Source of the DNA: Aliitabrizicola sp041905595 | GTDB taxonomy: Bacteria; Pseudomonadota; Alphaproteobacteria; Rhodobacterales; Rhodobacteraceae | Assembly (NCBI GenBank): GCA_041905595.1 | Contig: JAYRKT010000004.1 | Span: 1-64,000 of the forward strand | Direction of reading: 5' to 3' | Length of the DNA: 64,000 nt | Part shown: one piece after another, positions 16,584 through 25,875 of the stretch | Layout of the letters: the number at the start of each line of letters is the position of its first letter | Position numbering within the stretch: position 1 is the first letter of the stretch | Program-made: the position numbers and the translations under genes | The notes under the pieces: model-generated | Seen by the model: only the letters and a program-made list of their open reading frames with translations | What the model was told of the DNA's origin: nothing | Database searches by the model: none

Positions 16584-18164
16584 ATGCGCGATTTCGAAAC
16601 ACCGGGCCGGTCTGTTGTTCTGGCAACCAACGGAATGTGCGCGACGTCTCATCCCTTGGCGGCCCAAACGGCCATCGGGGTCCTTCAGTCCGGCGGCAAT
16701 GCCGTGGACGCCGCCATTGCCGCGGCCGTGCTGCTTGGCATCTGCGAACCGCAGATGACGGGAATCGGCGGCGACTGTTTTGTGCTGCTGAAACCCGCCG
16801 GTGAAGAGCGTGTCATAGCGCTGAACGGCTCTGGCCGTGCCCCTTCCGGCCTGCGCGGCGACGCGCTTCGCGCACGCGGACTGACGGCCATGCCGCTGAA
16901 TTCTGCCGATGCGGTGACGGTTCCGGGGGCCATCGACGCCTTTTGCCGGCTGTCGACGGATTGGGGACGGCTTGGCCTTGACGAGGTGCTCGCGCCAGCG
17001 ATCCGCTATGCCGAGGAAGGTGTGCCGGTCGCGCCCCGGACGGCGCGGGACTGGGCGGAAGCGGCGGGCGACCTTCAGGGGGCAGCCCGGGACCATTTCC
17101 TGTTCAACGGCGCCCCGCCGCATGTAGGGCAGATCTTCCGCGCGCCCGGCCAGGCAGAGGTGTTGCGCAGGATTGCGGCCGAGGGGCGCAAGGGCTTCTA
17201 CGAAGGCGAAGTTGCAGAGGACATGGTTGCCAGCCTGCAGGCCCTTGGCGGGAGCCACACACTTGAAGATTTCGCTGCGACTTCGTGCACTTACGGCGAT
17301 CCAGTCTCTGGCACTTACAAGGGTGTCGAGCTGCTGGAACATCCGCCAAACGGTCAGGGCGCAACGGCGATCCTGATGCTGAACATCCTGTCGCATTTCG
17401 ATCTGGCGCCGCTTGATCCGTTTGGGGCGGAGCGGGCCCATCTTGAAGCGGAGGCGGCGAAGCTTGCCTATGACGCGCGCAACCGCTTCATCGCCGATCC
17501 CGCACATATGACACGCGCCGTCGACCACATGCTGGCGCCGGAAACAGCCCGGCGGCTTGCCGCCCTGATCGACCCGAAGCGGGCGATGCCCGACCCTGCG
17601 CCGCTGAGCGAGGCCGTGCATCGCGATACGGTCTACCTCACGGTCGTCGACCGTGACCGGATGGCGGTGTCGCTGATCTATTCGGTCTACCACGCTTTCG
17701 GGTCTGGCCTTGCCTCGAACCGGTTCGGCATCAACTTCCAGAACCGCGGCGCCGGGTTCACCCTGCAGGCCGGCCATCCGAACGAAGCGGCAGGGGGCAA
17801 GCGGCCCATGCACACCATCATACCGGGCATGCTGCGAAGAAATGGTAATGTAATCATGCCTTTCGGAGTCATGGGCGGGGCGTATCAGCCCACGGGACAT
17901 GTACGGTTCGTCACCAACATGCTGGATTTTGGCCTGCATCCCCAGGCGGCCATCGACGGCCCTCGCTGCTTTGCCGGCACAGCGGGGCTGGAGGTCGAAC
18001 GGGGGTATGCCGAGCGCGTGAAGGCCCAACTCGCCGCTATGGGACACAAGGTGATCCCTGCCGATGGCCCGCTTGGAGGGGCGCAGGCGATCAGTATTGG
18101 CGAGGATGGCGTGCTCACAGGGGCATCGGACCCGCGCAAGGACGGGTGCGCCCTGGGCTATTGA
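16584..18164 (+). CDS. Gamma-glutamyltransferase family Ntn-hydrolase
   Basis: 526 residues. The large-subunit signature AAQTAIGVLQSGGNAVDAA (near 28-46) and GIGGDCFVLL are present, and the self-processing site is HRDTVYLTVVD, where Thr in D-T-V-Y aligns with the nucleophile of E. coli GGT. The usual second Thr and His of TTHxS are replaced (V, Y), so it may be a GGT paralogue (oxamate- or cephalosporin-acylase-like) rather than true glutathione gamma-glutamyltransferase. No signal peptide is visible, which also departs from periplasmic GGT. AGGAGGG precedes the ATG. Confidence 0.9.
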   Translation: MRDFETPGRSVVLATNGMCATSHPLAAQTAIGVLQSGGNAVDAAIAAAVLLGICEPQMTGIGGDCFVLLKPAGEERVIALNGSGRAPSGLRGDALRARGLTAMPLNSADAVTVPGAIDAFCRLSTDWGRLGLDEVLAPAIRYAEEGVPVAPRTARDWAEAAGDLQGAARDHFLFNGAPPHVGQIFRAPGQAEVLRRIAAEGRKGFYEGEVAEDMVASLQALGGSHTLEDFAATSCTYGDPVSGTYKGVELLEHPPNGQGATAILMLNILSHFDLAPLDPFGAERAHLEAEAAKLAYDARNRFIADPAHMTRAVDHMLAPETARRLAALIDPKRAMPDPAPLSEAVHRDTVYLTVVDRDRMAVSLIYSVYHAFGSGLASNRFGINFQNRGAGFTLQAGHPNEAAGGKRPMHTIIPGMLRRNGNVIMPFGVMGGAYQPTGHVRFVTNMLDFGLHPQAAIDGPRCFAGTAGLEVERGYAERVKAQLAAMGHKVIPADGPLGGAQAISIGEDGVLTGASDPRKDGCALGY

Positions 18165-18170
18165 TGCGGT

Positions 18171-18497
18171 TCAGTTCAGCTGGAACTGCAGCGGGTAACG
18201 ACCGTCTTCGAAATCGCCGAAAAGATCGGGCAAGTCAGGGTGATCCACCGGTTCGCCCGTCTCGTCTGGAACAAGGTTCTGTTCGGACACATAGGCAACG
18301 TAATAGCTCTGATCGTTTTCAGCGAGCAGATGGTAGAAAGGCTGGTCCTTGTCCGGACGGCTTTCCTCGGGAATGGCGTCATACCATTCCTCGGTATTCG
18401 AAAACATCGCATCCACATCAAACACGACGCCCCGGAATGGATGCTTCCGATGACGCAGTATCTGGCCCAGATGATATTTGGCCTGCGTTTTCAACAT
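18171..18497 (-). CDS. hspQ: Heat shock protein HspQ
   Basis: 108 residues matching the HspQ/hemimethylated-DNA-binding family: KYHLGQILRHRKHPFRGVVFDVD, then W-Y near 40, FYHLLAEND and YVAYVSEQNLVPD. HspQ modulates Lon and the degradation of unstable proteins such as mutant DnaA in E. coli. The ATG was chosen at the family N terminus (MLKTQAKYHLG); GGGGG stands about 10 bases upstream, and a second copy of the same 9-mer lies further up. Convergent with the ggt-family gene. Confidence 0.9.
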   Translation of the reverse strand: MLKTQAKYHLGQILRHRKHPFRGVVFDVDAMFSNTEEWYDAIPEESRPDKDQPFYHLLAENDQSYYVAYVSEQNLVPDETGEPVDHPDLPDLFGDFEDGRYPLQFQLN

Positions 18498-18731
18498 TTC
18501 AAAACAACCCCCACAAATGGTGTAACTCCGACCCCCACATTTTGTCCACATCACCGGGCCGTGAATTGAGGAAACAATCTGTGGGGCTGAACCCGACAGT
18601 CGGTCCGCGCTGATCAAAGCGTTGCCCGGGAGCGGCAGTCCTGCCGACATCGCAAGACGCGGGGCATCAGCCATTTGCAAGCCGTTCAAATTGGCTTATT
18701 CTGCCGCAAAACAAAAGACTTCGAGAGGCAA

Positions 18732-19313
18732 ATGAGCAGGCTACTCCGCGCAACACTCGTGTTGCTGCTGCTGGCGTCGTGCGGCGGCGGCCGGCAGTCT
18801 GCGCCGCGCAATCTTGACGACGCTTGCGCCTTCATCGACGAAAAGCCGCAGTATTATTCGGCAATGCGGGCGACCGAACGCAAATGGGGCGTTCCCATCT
18901 ATGTGCAGATGGCGGCAATCCATCAGGAGTCGAAATTCGTCGGCAACGCCAAGACACCGCATCAATTCGCGCTTGGGATCATCCCCATGGGGCGGCAAAG
19001 CTCGGCTTATGGTTTCAGCCAGGCGCTTGACGGAACCTGGGATGAGTACCGCGAGGATCAACATCGCCGGAATGCCAAGCGGGACCGGATCAGCGATGCC
19101 ACCGACTTCATGGGCTGGTACATGACCGGCACCTACGCAAAGCTAGGCATCCCGATGGACGATGCCCGCAACCAGTACCTCGCCTATCACGAAGGCCGGA
19201 GCGGTTTCGCCAGGGGCAGCTATCGCGACAAGCCGTGGCTGATGGATGTCGCGGATCGCGTGCAAAGCCGCGCCGACATGTATCAGACGCAGCTGATCCT
19301 CTGTGACCGCTAG
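18732..19313 (+). CDS. Lytic transglycosylase lipoprotein (SLT domain)
   Basis: 193 residues. The N terminus is a lipoprotein signal (LLRATLVLLLLASC, Cys near residue 17). The SLT-type fold has a catalytic Glu in IHQESKF, followed by SAYGFSQALDGTWDEY and a LAYHEGRSGF region that resembles the AYNAG loop. It should cleave peptidoglycan glycan strands from the outer or inner membrane. The ATG has GAGAGG upstream. It ends immediately next to the stop of the convergent lolA gene, with no spacing. Confidence 0.88.
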   Translation: MSRLLRATLVLLLLASCGGGRQSAPRNLDDACAFIDEKPQYYSAMRATERKWGVPIYVQMAAIHQESKFVGNAKTPHQFALGIIPMGRQSSAYGFSQALDGTWDEYREDQHRRNAKRDRISDATDFMGWYMTGTYAKLGIPMDDARNQYLAYHEGRSGFARGSYRDKPWLMDVADRVQSRADMYQTQLILCDR

Positions 19314-19919
19314 CTAACGTTTCGGCTTCTGCAGGTTGATGTCGAACAGTGACATCGGAAAGCTCTCGGCCTCGACCAGCGGGCCGAGCTTGACTTCCGT
19401 TTCGTTGCCGGCCTCGTCCGTTATGATCCATGCCTTGAGCGTCGTGGGGTTCGGCGAAAAGATGAGTTCGATCGTGCCGTATTCCGGATGCTCGGGATCC
19501 TGCGCCAGGACACGGGTAGTGCCCTCTACCTCGCGCTGACCGATGACCATCTTGGCCTGCCCAAGGTTGACCTGCGGAGCCAGCACAAGGTTCAGCGGCG
19601 TACGGCGCAGCGGATATTGCTCGGGCGGCTGGTTCGATTTTCCGTCGAAGATCGCGACCTGTCCGCCGCCGGCAATCACCACCGTCTTTTCTGGCGGCGC
19701 ATATTCAAACCGCGCCTTGCCCGGCCGGTTGATGTAGAGCGTACCTTTCGATTTCGACCCATCGGCGTTCACTTGGACAAAGTCCGTCTGCGCCTTCGAC
19801 AGGCTGTTGATGTAACGCGACAGTTCCGACAACGGGATCGGAGCGGCCAAAGCGGGGAGGGTAGAGGCCAGAATTGCCGCAATGGCAAGGGCCGGACGGA
19901 GGAGGCGATGCGTTCTCAT
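19314..19919 (-). CDS. lolA: Outer-membrane lipoprotein carrier LolA-like protein
   Basis: 201 residues with a cleavable signal peptide (LAIAAILASTLPALAAP). The LolA fold signals are ISRYIN-like LSRYINSLSKAQTDFVQ, G(T)LYINRPGKARFEY, VIAGGGQVAIFD and a long IELIFSPNPTTLKAWIITD strand. LolA shuttles lipoproteins across the periplasm from LolCDE to the outer membrane. It lies downstream of ftsK on the same strand, an arrangement common in proteobacteria. Confidence 0.88.
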   Translation of the reverse strand: MRTHRLLRPALAIAAILASTLPALAAPIPLSELSRYINSLSKAQTDFVQVNADGSKSKGTLYINRPGKARFEYAPPEKTVVIAGGGQVAIFDGKSNQPPEQYPLRRTPLNLVLAPQVNLGQAKMVIGQREVEGTTRVLAQDPEHPEYGTIELIFSPNPTTLKAWIITDEAGNETEVKLGPLVEAESFPMSLFDINLQKPKR

Positions 19920-19953
19920 GCCGACAATTTAGACGGCTTTGTGCTGCTCTGCA

Positions 19954-19986
19954 CCCCCGCGCATCTCACGATGCGATGAGCGGGGG
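19954..19986 (-). terminator. Nested hairpin between ftsK and lolA
   Basis: An outer stem CCCCCGC / GCGGGGG (19954-19960 with 19980-19986) encloses a smaller GCATC / GATGC hairpin. It lacks a T-run, so it may attenuate or end ftsK transcription, or protect the transcript; weakly supported. Confidence 0.35.
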
Positions 19987-20000
19987 CTTGGATCAGGGAC

Positions 20001-23000
20001 TTACTGCTCTGGCAGCAGGATCTCGCGCTTGCCGACATGGTTCGCCGGGGTAACGACGCCCTGCTCTTCCATCTGCTCTACCAGACGCGCGGCCTTGTTG
20101 TAGCCTATGCCCAGCTTGCGCTGGATGTAGGAGGTCGAACACTTCCGGTCCTTGGCGACGATCGCGACCGCCTGATCGTACAGAGCATCGTCGCCGCCTT
20201 CCCCACCGCCGAGGCCAAGGACGAGGTCGATATCGTCGGCCTTGTCGTCCTCCGGCCCCTCGACCACGCCGGACATGTAGACGGGCGGGCCAAAGCTCTT
20301 CAGGTGGTTGACGATCTCCTCGACTTCCTCGTCAGACACGAAGGGTCCATGGATGCGGGTGATGCGGGCACCGCCGGCCATGTAGAGCATGTCGCCCATG
20401 CCGAGAAGCTGCTCTGCACCCTGCTCGCCCAGGATCGTGCGGCTGTCGATCTTGGAGGTGACCTGGAAGCTGATCCGGGTCGGGAAGTTCGCCTTGATCG
20501 TTCCAGTGATGACGTCGACCGAGGGGCGCTGCGTCGCCATGATGAGGTGGATACCGCTGGCTCGGGCCATCTGGGCAAGGCGCTGGATACAGGCCTCGAT
20601 CTCCTTGCCCGCCACCATCATCAGGTCGGCCATCTCGTCGACGATGACGACGATATAGGGCAGCGCGACCGGGGCGAATTCCTCGGTCTCGAAGACTGGG
20701 TCGCCGGTCAGGTCGTCAAAGCCGGTCTGGATCGTGCGCTTGAACATCTCACCCTTGGACAGGGCTTCTCGCACGCGGCCGTTGTAGCCCTCGATGTTGC
20801 GCACGCCCATGCGCGACATCTTGCGATAGCGCTCCTCCATCTCGCCCACGACCCATTTCAGCGCGACGACGGCCTTCTTGGGGTCGGTGACGACCGGAGA
20901 GAGCAGGTGCGGAATCCCGTCATAGACGCTGAGTTCCAGCATCTTCGGGTCGATCATGATGAGCCGGCATTCCTCCGGCGTCAGCTTGTAGAGGAGCGAC
21001 AGGATCATCGTGTTGATGGCGACCGACTTGCCCGAACCCGTGGTCCCGGCGATCAGCAGGTGGGGCATCTTGGCGAGGTTGGCCACGACGGGATCACCGC
21101 CAATATCTTTGCCGAGCGCGAGCGGCAGGCGCATGTTCGAGTCGCCAAAGTCGCGCGCGGCGAGGATCTCGCGCAGCACGACCTTTTCGCGGTGCGCGTT
21201 CGGCAGTTCGATGCCAATCACCGAGCGGCCCGGAACAGTCGAGACGCGGGCCGACAGGGCGGACATGGAACGGGCGATGTCGTCGGCAAGGCCGATCACC
21301 CGGCTCGCCTTGAGGCCCGGCGCCGGTTCCAGTTCGTACATCGTCACGACCGGGCCGGGACGGACCGAAACGATCTCACCCTTAACGCCGTAGTCGTCGA
21401 GCACGGATTCGAGCATCCGGGCGTTCTCTTCCAGCGCCTCCTCGCTCAGATGGCTGCGGCTGGCCGCCTGCGGCGCAGTCAGAAGCGACAGGGGTGGTGG
21501 CTCATAGGCCGTCACCTGTTCCTCGAACTTCAGCCGCGGCTGGGATTCCTGAACCGCCTGCCGCGACGGCACCGGCTTCTTCACAGCCGGCTGCACGACC
21601 CGGCGGGCTTCTTGAAGCTGCAGGGGCGAGCCGAGACGGGGCGACGCAGGCGGGACATCAGCGAGGTAATCGTCGTCGTCGAATTCCTCGTCTTCAAAGC
21701 TGTCGTCCTGCGCAAAGGCGGCCTGGGCATTCCGCTCGGGCATCCCGATCCCGTCATCCTGACCGGCTTCAAGAATTTCATCCTCATCGAAGAACTCTTC
21801 GCTCTCCCAGTCCTCGATAGCCGGGACACGGGTCTGAATCGCCGCGCGCGGCGTCTGGGCCGGCACGCGGCTTAGGTCGGCAATCAGGGGCTGCGGCCCG
21901 CGCGCGCGGGCGACGGGCGGCTCGGCGCGGGGGCCGGAAATCACCGGCTCGACCGACGGGCGGCCCGTCGCGCGGGTGCGGATCGCATCGCTGATACGGG
22001 CGCGGATCCGGTCTTCGGACGGGGCATCGGCATAGCTGTCGTTCAGCGTCAGGCGCGGCTCGACCAACTCCGGCTCGATCGAGCGGCGCAGGATGTTCGG
22101 CATCCGCGACAGGAGTCCGCCCTTCGGTCGGATCGCGGCAATGGCGCGCACCGGTGCGGCAAGCGTCGAGTCCGAAGCGGCCATACCCATCGCGGCGGCA
22201 GGCACAGCTGCGGCAGCGCGCATCACCACTGGCTCGACCAAGGTTTCCCGCGGATAGCGGACATCGGCGCGCAGGCGCGACGTATGTCCGGCCATCGTCC
22301 GACCAGAGGCAGTTAGCGGTTCGGGCGCATAAGCGGGCTCGGATTCCACCACCTGAGCGGAGCGAATGCGCGACGTCCAGGCGGGGCGGGCCACTTCCGC
22401 CTGCGGGTTGTGCATATCGGGTTCGGCAAATGCCTTCGCCGCGCGGCGAGCCTGCTGGCGGTCACGCATCTCACGCGCGGCGCGGGCGGTTCCGACGGCG
22501 CCCTGCCCCGCCCAGGTCACCAGCCGGGCATAGGTCATGATAACGCCGACATAGAGGAAACGCAGAACCGTACGGACCTCTTCCTTGTCAAAGCCAGTGA
22601 CGTAAAGAAGCATCAGGATCAGCGCGATGCCCGAAAGCACCGACAGGACCTTGAGCCCGATGGCCGCACCAAAAGGCAGGATCCCTAGCAATGCGCCGAC
22701 GATCGTGTCGCCGAACAGCCCGCCAAGGCCGAAGGAATGGGTCCACGACGCGCCCGGCACATGGGTCGAGGCAAAGATCGAGGCGAGGGCGATGCAGATG
22801 ACGGCAAAGATCGTGCGTCCCATGGCGCGATCCTCGCCCCGGTGCAGTACGAACCGCACACCCCAGGACAGCAGGATCAGCGGCAGCGTCCAGGCACCTT
22901 TGCCGCAGATGATGACAAGGGTCGAGGCGGCAGCCGCACCGAAGCGGCCCATCAGGTTCTTGGCCGGTTCAGTCGTGGCAACCATCCAGCCCGGATCCTC

Positions 23001-23147
23001 GGGCGTGTAGGACCACAGCATCAGCGTGCCGGCCAGCGCCGCAATAATCAGCACGAGGCCCAGCAGCTCTTTCCCCCGACGCTCCAGCATCGCCTGGACG
23101 TTCTGGTCCAGAAGGGGGTCACGCTGCCTTGACTGATACGAAGCCAT
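20001..23147 (-). CDS. ftsK: DNA translocase FtsK
   Basis: 1048 residues. Four to five TM helices in the first ~185 residues anchor it at the septum; a long Pro/Arg/acidic linker (about 200-570) follows; the motor domain has Walker A GTTGSGKS at 701-708 and Walker B IVVIVDEMADLMM; the C-terminal gamma winged helix (TSYIQRKLGIGYNKAARLVEQM) reads KOPS-type sites. It pumps chromosome dimers and termini through the division septum and aids XerCD recombination. Full length, with no disruption. It starts 13 bases after the aminotransferase stop. Confidence 0.97.
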   Translation of the reverse strand: MASYQSRQRDPLLDQNVQAMLERRGKELLGLVLIIAALAGTLMLWSYTPEDPGWMVATTEPAKNLMGRFGAAAASTLVIICGKGAWTLPLILLSWGVRFVLHRGEDRAMGRTIFAVICIALASIFASTHVPGASWTHSFGLGGLFGDTIVGALLGILPFGAAIGLKVLSVLSGIALILMLLYVTGFDKEEVRTVLRFLYVGVIMTYARLVTWAGQGAVGTARAAREMRDRQQARRAAKAFAEPDMHNPQAEVARPAWTSRIRSAQVVESEPAYAPEPLTASGRTMAGHTSRLRADVRYPRETLVEPVVMRAAAAVPAAAMGMAASDSTLAAPVRAIAAIRPKGGLLSRMPNILRRSIEPELVEPRLTLNDSYADAPSEDRIRARISDAIRTRATGRPSVEPVISGPRAEPPVARARGPQPLIADLSRVPAQTPRAAIQTRVPAIEDWESEEFFDEDEILEAGQDDGIGMPERNAQAAFAQDDSFEDEEFDDDDYLADVPPASPRLGSPLQLQEARRVVQPAVKKPVPSRQAVQESQPRLKFEEQVTAYEPPPLSLLTAPQAASRSHLSEEALEENARMLESVLDDYGVKGEIVSVRPGPVVTMYELEPAPGLKASRVIGLADDIARSMSALSARVSTVPGRSVIGIELPNAHREKVVLREILAARDFGDSNMRLPLALGKDIGGDPVVANLAKMPHLLIAGTTGSGKSVAINTMILSLLYKLTPEECRLIMIDPKMLELSVYDGIPHLLSPVVTDPKKAVVALKWVVGEMEERYRKMSRMGVRNIEGYNGRVREALSKGEMFKRTIQTGFDDLTGDPVFETEEFAPVALPYIVVIVDEMADLMMVAGKEIEACIQRLAQMARASGIHLIMATQRPSVDVITGTIKANFPTRISFQVTSKIDSRTILGEQGAEQLLGMGDMLYMAGGARITRIHGPFVSDEEVEEIVNHLKSFGPPVYMSGVVEGPEDDKADDIDLVLGLGGGEGGDDALYDQAVAIVAKDRKCSTSYIQRKLGIGYNKAARLVEQMEEQGVVTPANHVGKREILLPEQ

Positions 23148-23159
23148 GCCCTGTCGTCC

Positions 23160-24338
23160 TCACACGTAGAGGCAGTCGCGAAGCCGCTCGAGCCCGCGCT
23201 GCGTTTCTTGCCTTGGGGCCACCAATGCGACCCTGATGTATTCCTTGCCGGGGTTCTGCCCGTTCACGTCGCGCGACAGGTAGGCGCCTGGAAGCACCCG
23301 CACGCCGGTCTGTTGCCAGACCTTCAGCGCGGCGGCCTCGCCATCTTCGACCGGCAGCCACAGGAAGAAGCCGCCCTCAGGCAGTTGGAACCCCTGCACG
23401 CCGGCAAAGATCGCGGCGGCATCGGCGAACTTCTCCTGGTAGAGGGCGCGGTTCGCGACAACATGCTCTTCGTCCTGCCAGCACCGCTCGGAAACCCGCT
23501 GGATCGGCAGCGGCAGCGGCGCGCCGGCAAAGGCCCGCAGCTTGCGGATGCGCGCAATTCCCTCGCGCCCGCCGGCCACAAAGCCCGAACGCAGCCCCGG
23601 CAGATTCGACCGCTTCGACAGCGAATGAAAGGTGAAGACGCGCTCGGGATCGGCAACCGTCGCGGCAGCCACGTCGAGCACTCCGGTCGGCGGGGCAGTC
23701 CGCCAGATCTCGGAATAGCATTCGTCCGCCAGAACGGTGAAATCGTGCTTTTCTGCCAGCGCAAGCAGGCCCACCCAATACTCAGGCGAGGCGACGGCCC
23801 CCTGCGGGTTGGCGGGCGAGCAGATATAGGCCAGCGCCACGCGGTCGAGCAGCTTCGGGTCTAGACCGGCATAGTCTGGCAGGAACCCGTTGACCGCAGT
23901 GGCAGGCACATAGACCGGCTCGGCCCCGGCAGCAAGCGCGGCGACCGCGTAGACCTGGTAGAAGGGGTTCGGCATCAGCACCACCGGGCGCTGGCCCTTC
24001 TTCGCCTCGGGGCACAGCGCAAGGCCTGCATTGAACAGCCCTTCTCGCGTGCCGTTCAGCGCCATCAGCCGCTCTGGCCCGACCTGAACGCCATAACGGC
24101 GCTGGATCCAGCCCGAGATAGCCGACAGGAGTTCGGGTGTGCCGTCATTCGGAGGATAGACGCCGAAGCCGTAGAGATTGGCCGCCAACACTTCGCCCAC
24201 GAAGGTAGGCATTGCATGGGTCGGCTCACCAATGGACATGGCAAGGGGTTCGCCGCCGGGAGCGTGCGAATCCAGAAGGGCCCGCAGACGCGGGAATGCG
24301 TATTCTGGCAGGTTCGAAAACCGCTCGGGAAACGCCAT
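23160..24338 (-). CDS. PLP-dependent class I/II aminotransferase (DapC-like)
   Basis: 392 residues of fold-type I. The PLP lysine is in FHSLSKRSNLPGLRSGFVAG; the SPANPQGA and ADECYSEIW segments bind cofactor. The SLSKRSN form of the lysine loop is typical of N-succinyldiaminopimelate aminotransferases, so lysine/diaminopimelate synthesis is the preferred role, but other specificities are possible. The chosen ATG has GAGG five bases upstream. It precedes ftsK on the same strand with 12 bases between. Confidence 0.85.
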   Translation of the reverse strand: MAFPERFSNLPEYAFPRLRALLDSHAPGGEPLAMSIGEPTHAMPTFVGEVLAANLYGFGVYPPNDGTPELLSAISGWIQRRYGVQVGPERLMALNGTREGLFNAGLALCPEAKKGQRPVVLMPNPFYQVYAVAALAAGAEPVYVPATAVNGFLPDYAGLDPKLLDRVALAYICSPANPQGAVASPEYWVGLLALAEKHDFTVLADECYSEIWRTAPPTGVLDVAAATVADPERVFTFHSLSKRSNLPGLRSGFVAGGREGIARIRKLRAFAGAPLPLPIQRVSERCWQDEEHVVANRALYQEKFADAAAIFAGVQGFQLPEGGFFLWLPVEDGEAAALKVWQQTGVRVLPGAYLSRDVNGQNPGKEYIRVALVAPRQETQRGLERLRDCLYV

Positions 24339-24472
24339 CACTGCCTCATCGTCGGGGTCGTTTCGCCCCGTTTGCAGAAAGGATACCGGTAGATTGTGGC
24401 GCGGTCCAGAAAAAGGCCGCGCAAAATCACCGGGATCCGGATTCCTTGTTGCTTTTTCGCCGGTTCGCCGGG

Positions 24473-25792
24473 CTAGCGCAGCGCCGCCTCGACCGCAGCA
24501 CCAAGGCGAAGAAGCCGCGCTTCGGCAAAGGCCGGGGCCATCAGGCTGATCCCGCAGGACGGCTCGCCCGCCGGCAGGGTCAGCGCGCAGACACCCATCA
24601 TGTTGCCGATGCGGGTATTGCGCAGGGAAAGAAGGTTCTCTGTCACGTAATAGGCGTCGTCGGTCATCAGCCGGTTGGCATTTGGCGGCAGGATCGGCGA
24701 GGTCGGCAGGATCACCGCATCGGCGGTCGCTACGCGCTCTGCCCAGATGCGGCGCAGTTCGCCGAGTCGGCGCCATGCCGCGACGTAGTCAGCTGCGGAG
24801 AAGGCCGCGCCCGAGCGGAAGCGTTCGAGGATGCGCGGGAACATCTTTTGTGGCGCAGCCTCGATCTTGTCGCGCCAGATGGCATAGGCCTCGGCGGTGA
24901 AAAGGATGCCCGCCAGCGACATCGCCTCGGCAACCTCTGGCGCGACGAGGCGCTCGACAATCGCCCCTTTGGCGATCAGACGGGCGACAGAATGGTCAAA
25001 GGCCATCTCGGGCGCGGGCCGCAGATCATCCAGCGCAACGGTCTCCAACACCAGAAGCCGTGCCCCGGCCAGGTCGGCCCCGCGCAGGTCTGGCGCGGGC
25101 GCACCCTGCAATTGGCCAAGCAGCAGGGCGCAATCCTCGACGCTGCGCGCAATCGGGCCGATCGTGTCAAAGCGCTCGCAGAGCGGCACGACACCGTCGA
25201 GCGGCAAGAGACCCGATGTCGTCTTGAGACCGACGAGATCATTCCACGCGGCGGGAATGCGAACAGAACCCCCGGTATCCGACCCGATGGCAGCCGGCGC
25301 CAACCCAAATGCCACCGAAGTCGCTGCACCAGAGGACGATCCGCCCGGCGCAGCCCCGGGATCATTGACGCAGGGCGGAGAGGCCGTCACCGGATTGATC
25401 CCCAGGCCAGAGAAGGCAAGCTCGGTCATGTGTGTCTTGCCAAGGCAGACAAGCCCTTGAAAAGTCGCACGTTCCAGGACCAGCGCATCGCGTTCAGGCA
25501 CACGGCGGCGAAGCAGCGCCGAGCCCGCTTCTGTCGCGACGCCGGCCGTGTCGAACAGGTCCTTCCAGCTGACCGGAACTCCGTCGAGCAGCCCCTTGCG
25601 CAGCCCCGCCTTGACCCGCCCTGCCGCGGCCATCGCTTCCGCCCGGGCCCGTTTCGGGGTCAGGCGCGCATAGATCCGGGCCGACAGCGGGTGCTTTTCG
25701 ATCGCGTCGAGCTGTGCCTCGACCAGTTCGACCGGATGAACCCGACCCTTGTCAATCGCCCGCCCAAGGTCTGCCGCCGTCTGCCCCAGCAT
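24473..25792 (-). CDS. Amidase signature family protein
   Basis: 439 residues with the Ser-cisSer-Lys triad of amidase-signature enzymes: Lys in VSWKDLFDTAGV, cis-Ser in APGGSSSGAA, nucleophile Ser in IGSDTGGSVRIPA. It hydrolyses an amide, but the substrate (possibly aspartyl-tRNA-like, carbamate or aryl amide) cannot be told; GatA is unlikely because gatB/gatC are absent here. The second of two close ATGs (25792, GGAG six bases upstream) was chosen; 25798 is the alternative. It diverges from the ubiH-like gene. Confidence 0.88.
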   Translation of the reverse strand: MLGQTAADLGRAIDKGRVHPVELVEAQLDAIEKHPLSARIYARLTPKRARAEAMAAAGRVKAGLRKGLLDGVPVSWKDLFDTAGVATEAGSALLRRRVPERDALVLERATFQGLVCLGKTHMTELAFSGLGINPVTASPPCVNDPGAAPGGSSSGAATSVAFGLAPAAIGSDTGGSVRIPAAWNDLVGLKTTSGLLPLDGVVPLCERFDTIGPIARSVEDCALLLGQLQGAPAPDLRGADLAGARLLVLETVALDDLRPAPEMAFDHSVARLIAKGAIVERLVAPEVAEAMSLAGILFTAEAYAIWRDKIEAAPQKMFPRILERFRSGAAFSAADYVAAWRRLGELRRIWAERVATADAVILPTSPILPPNANRLMTDDAYYVTENLLSLRNTRIGNMMGVCALTLPAGEPSCGISLMAPAFAEARLLRLGAAVEAALR

Positions 25793-25875
25793 CGCCATCT
25801 CCGATCCGACCTGGCGGAACGGTAGCGGCAGAGCGGCGCATGGACAATCCCGCGATGGCGCGCATATTGCAGGAC

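Noticed and set aside
20037..21875. A 612-residue open frame opposite ftsK
   Set aside because: It is antisense to the FtsK motor domain, has an Arg/His/Asp-rich composition typical of the complementary frame, and no family signature.
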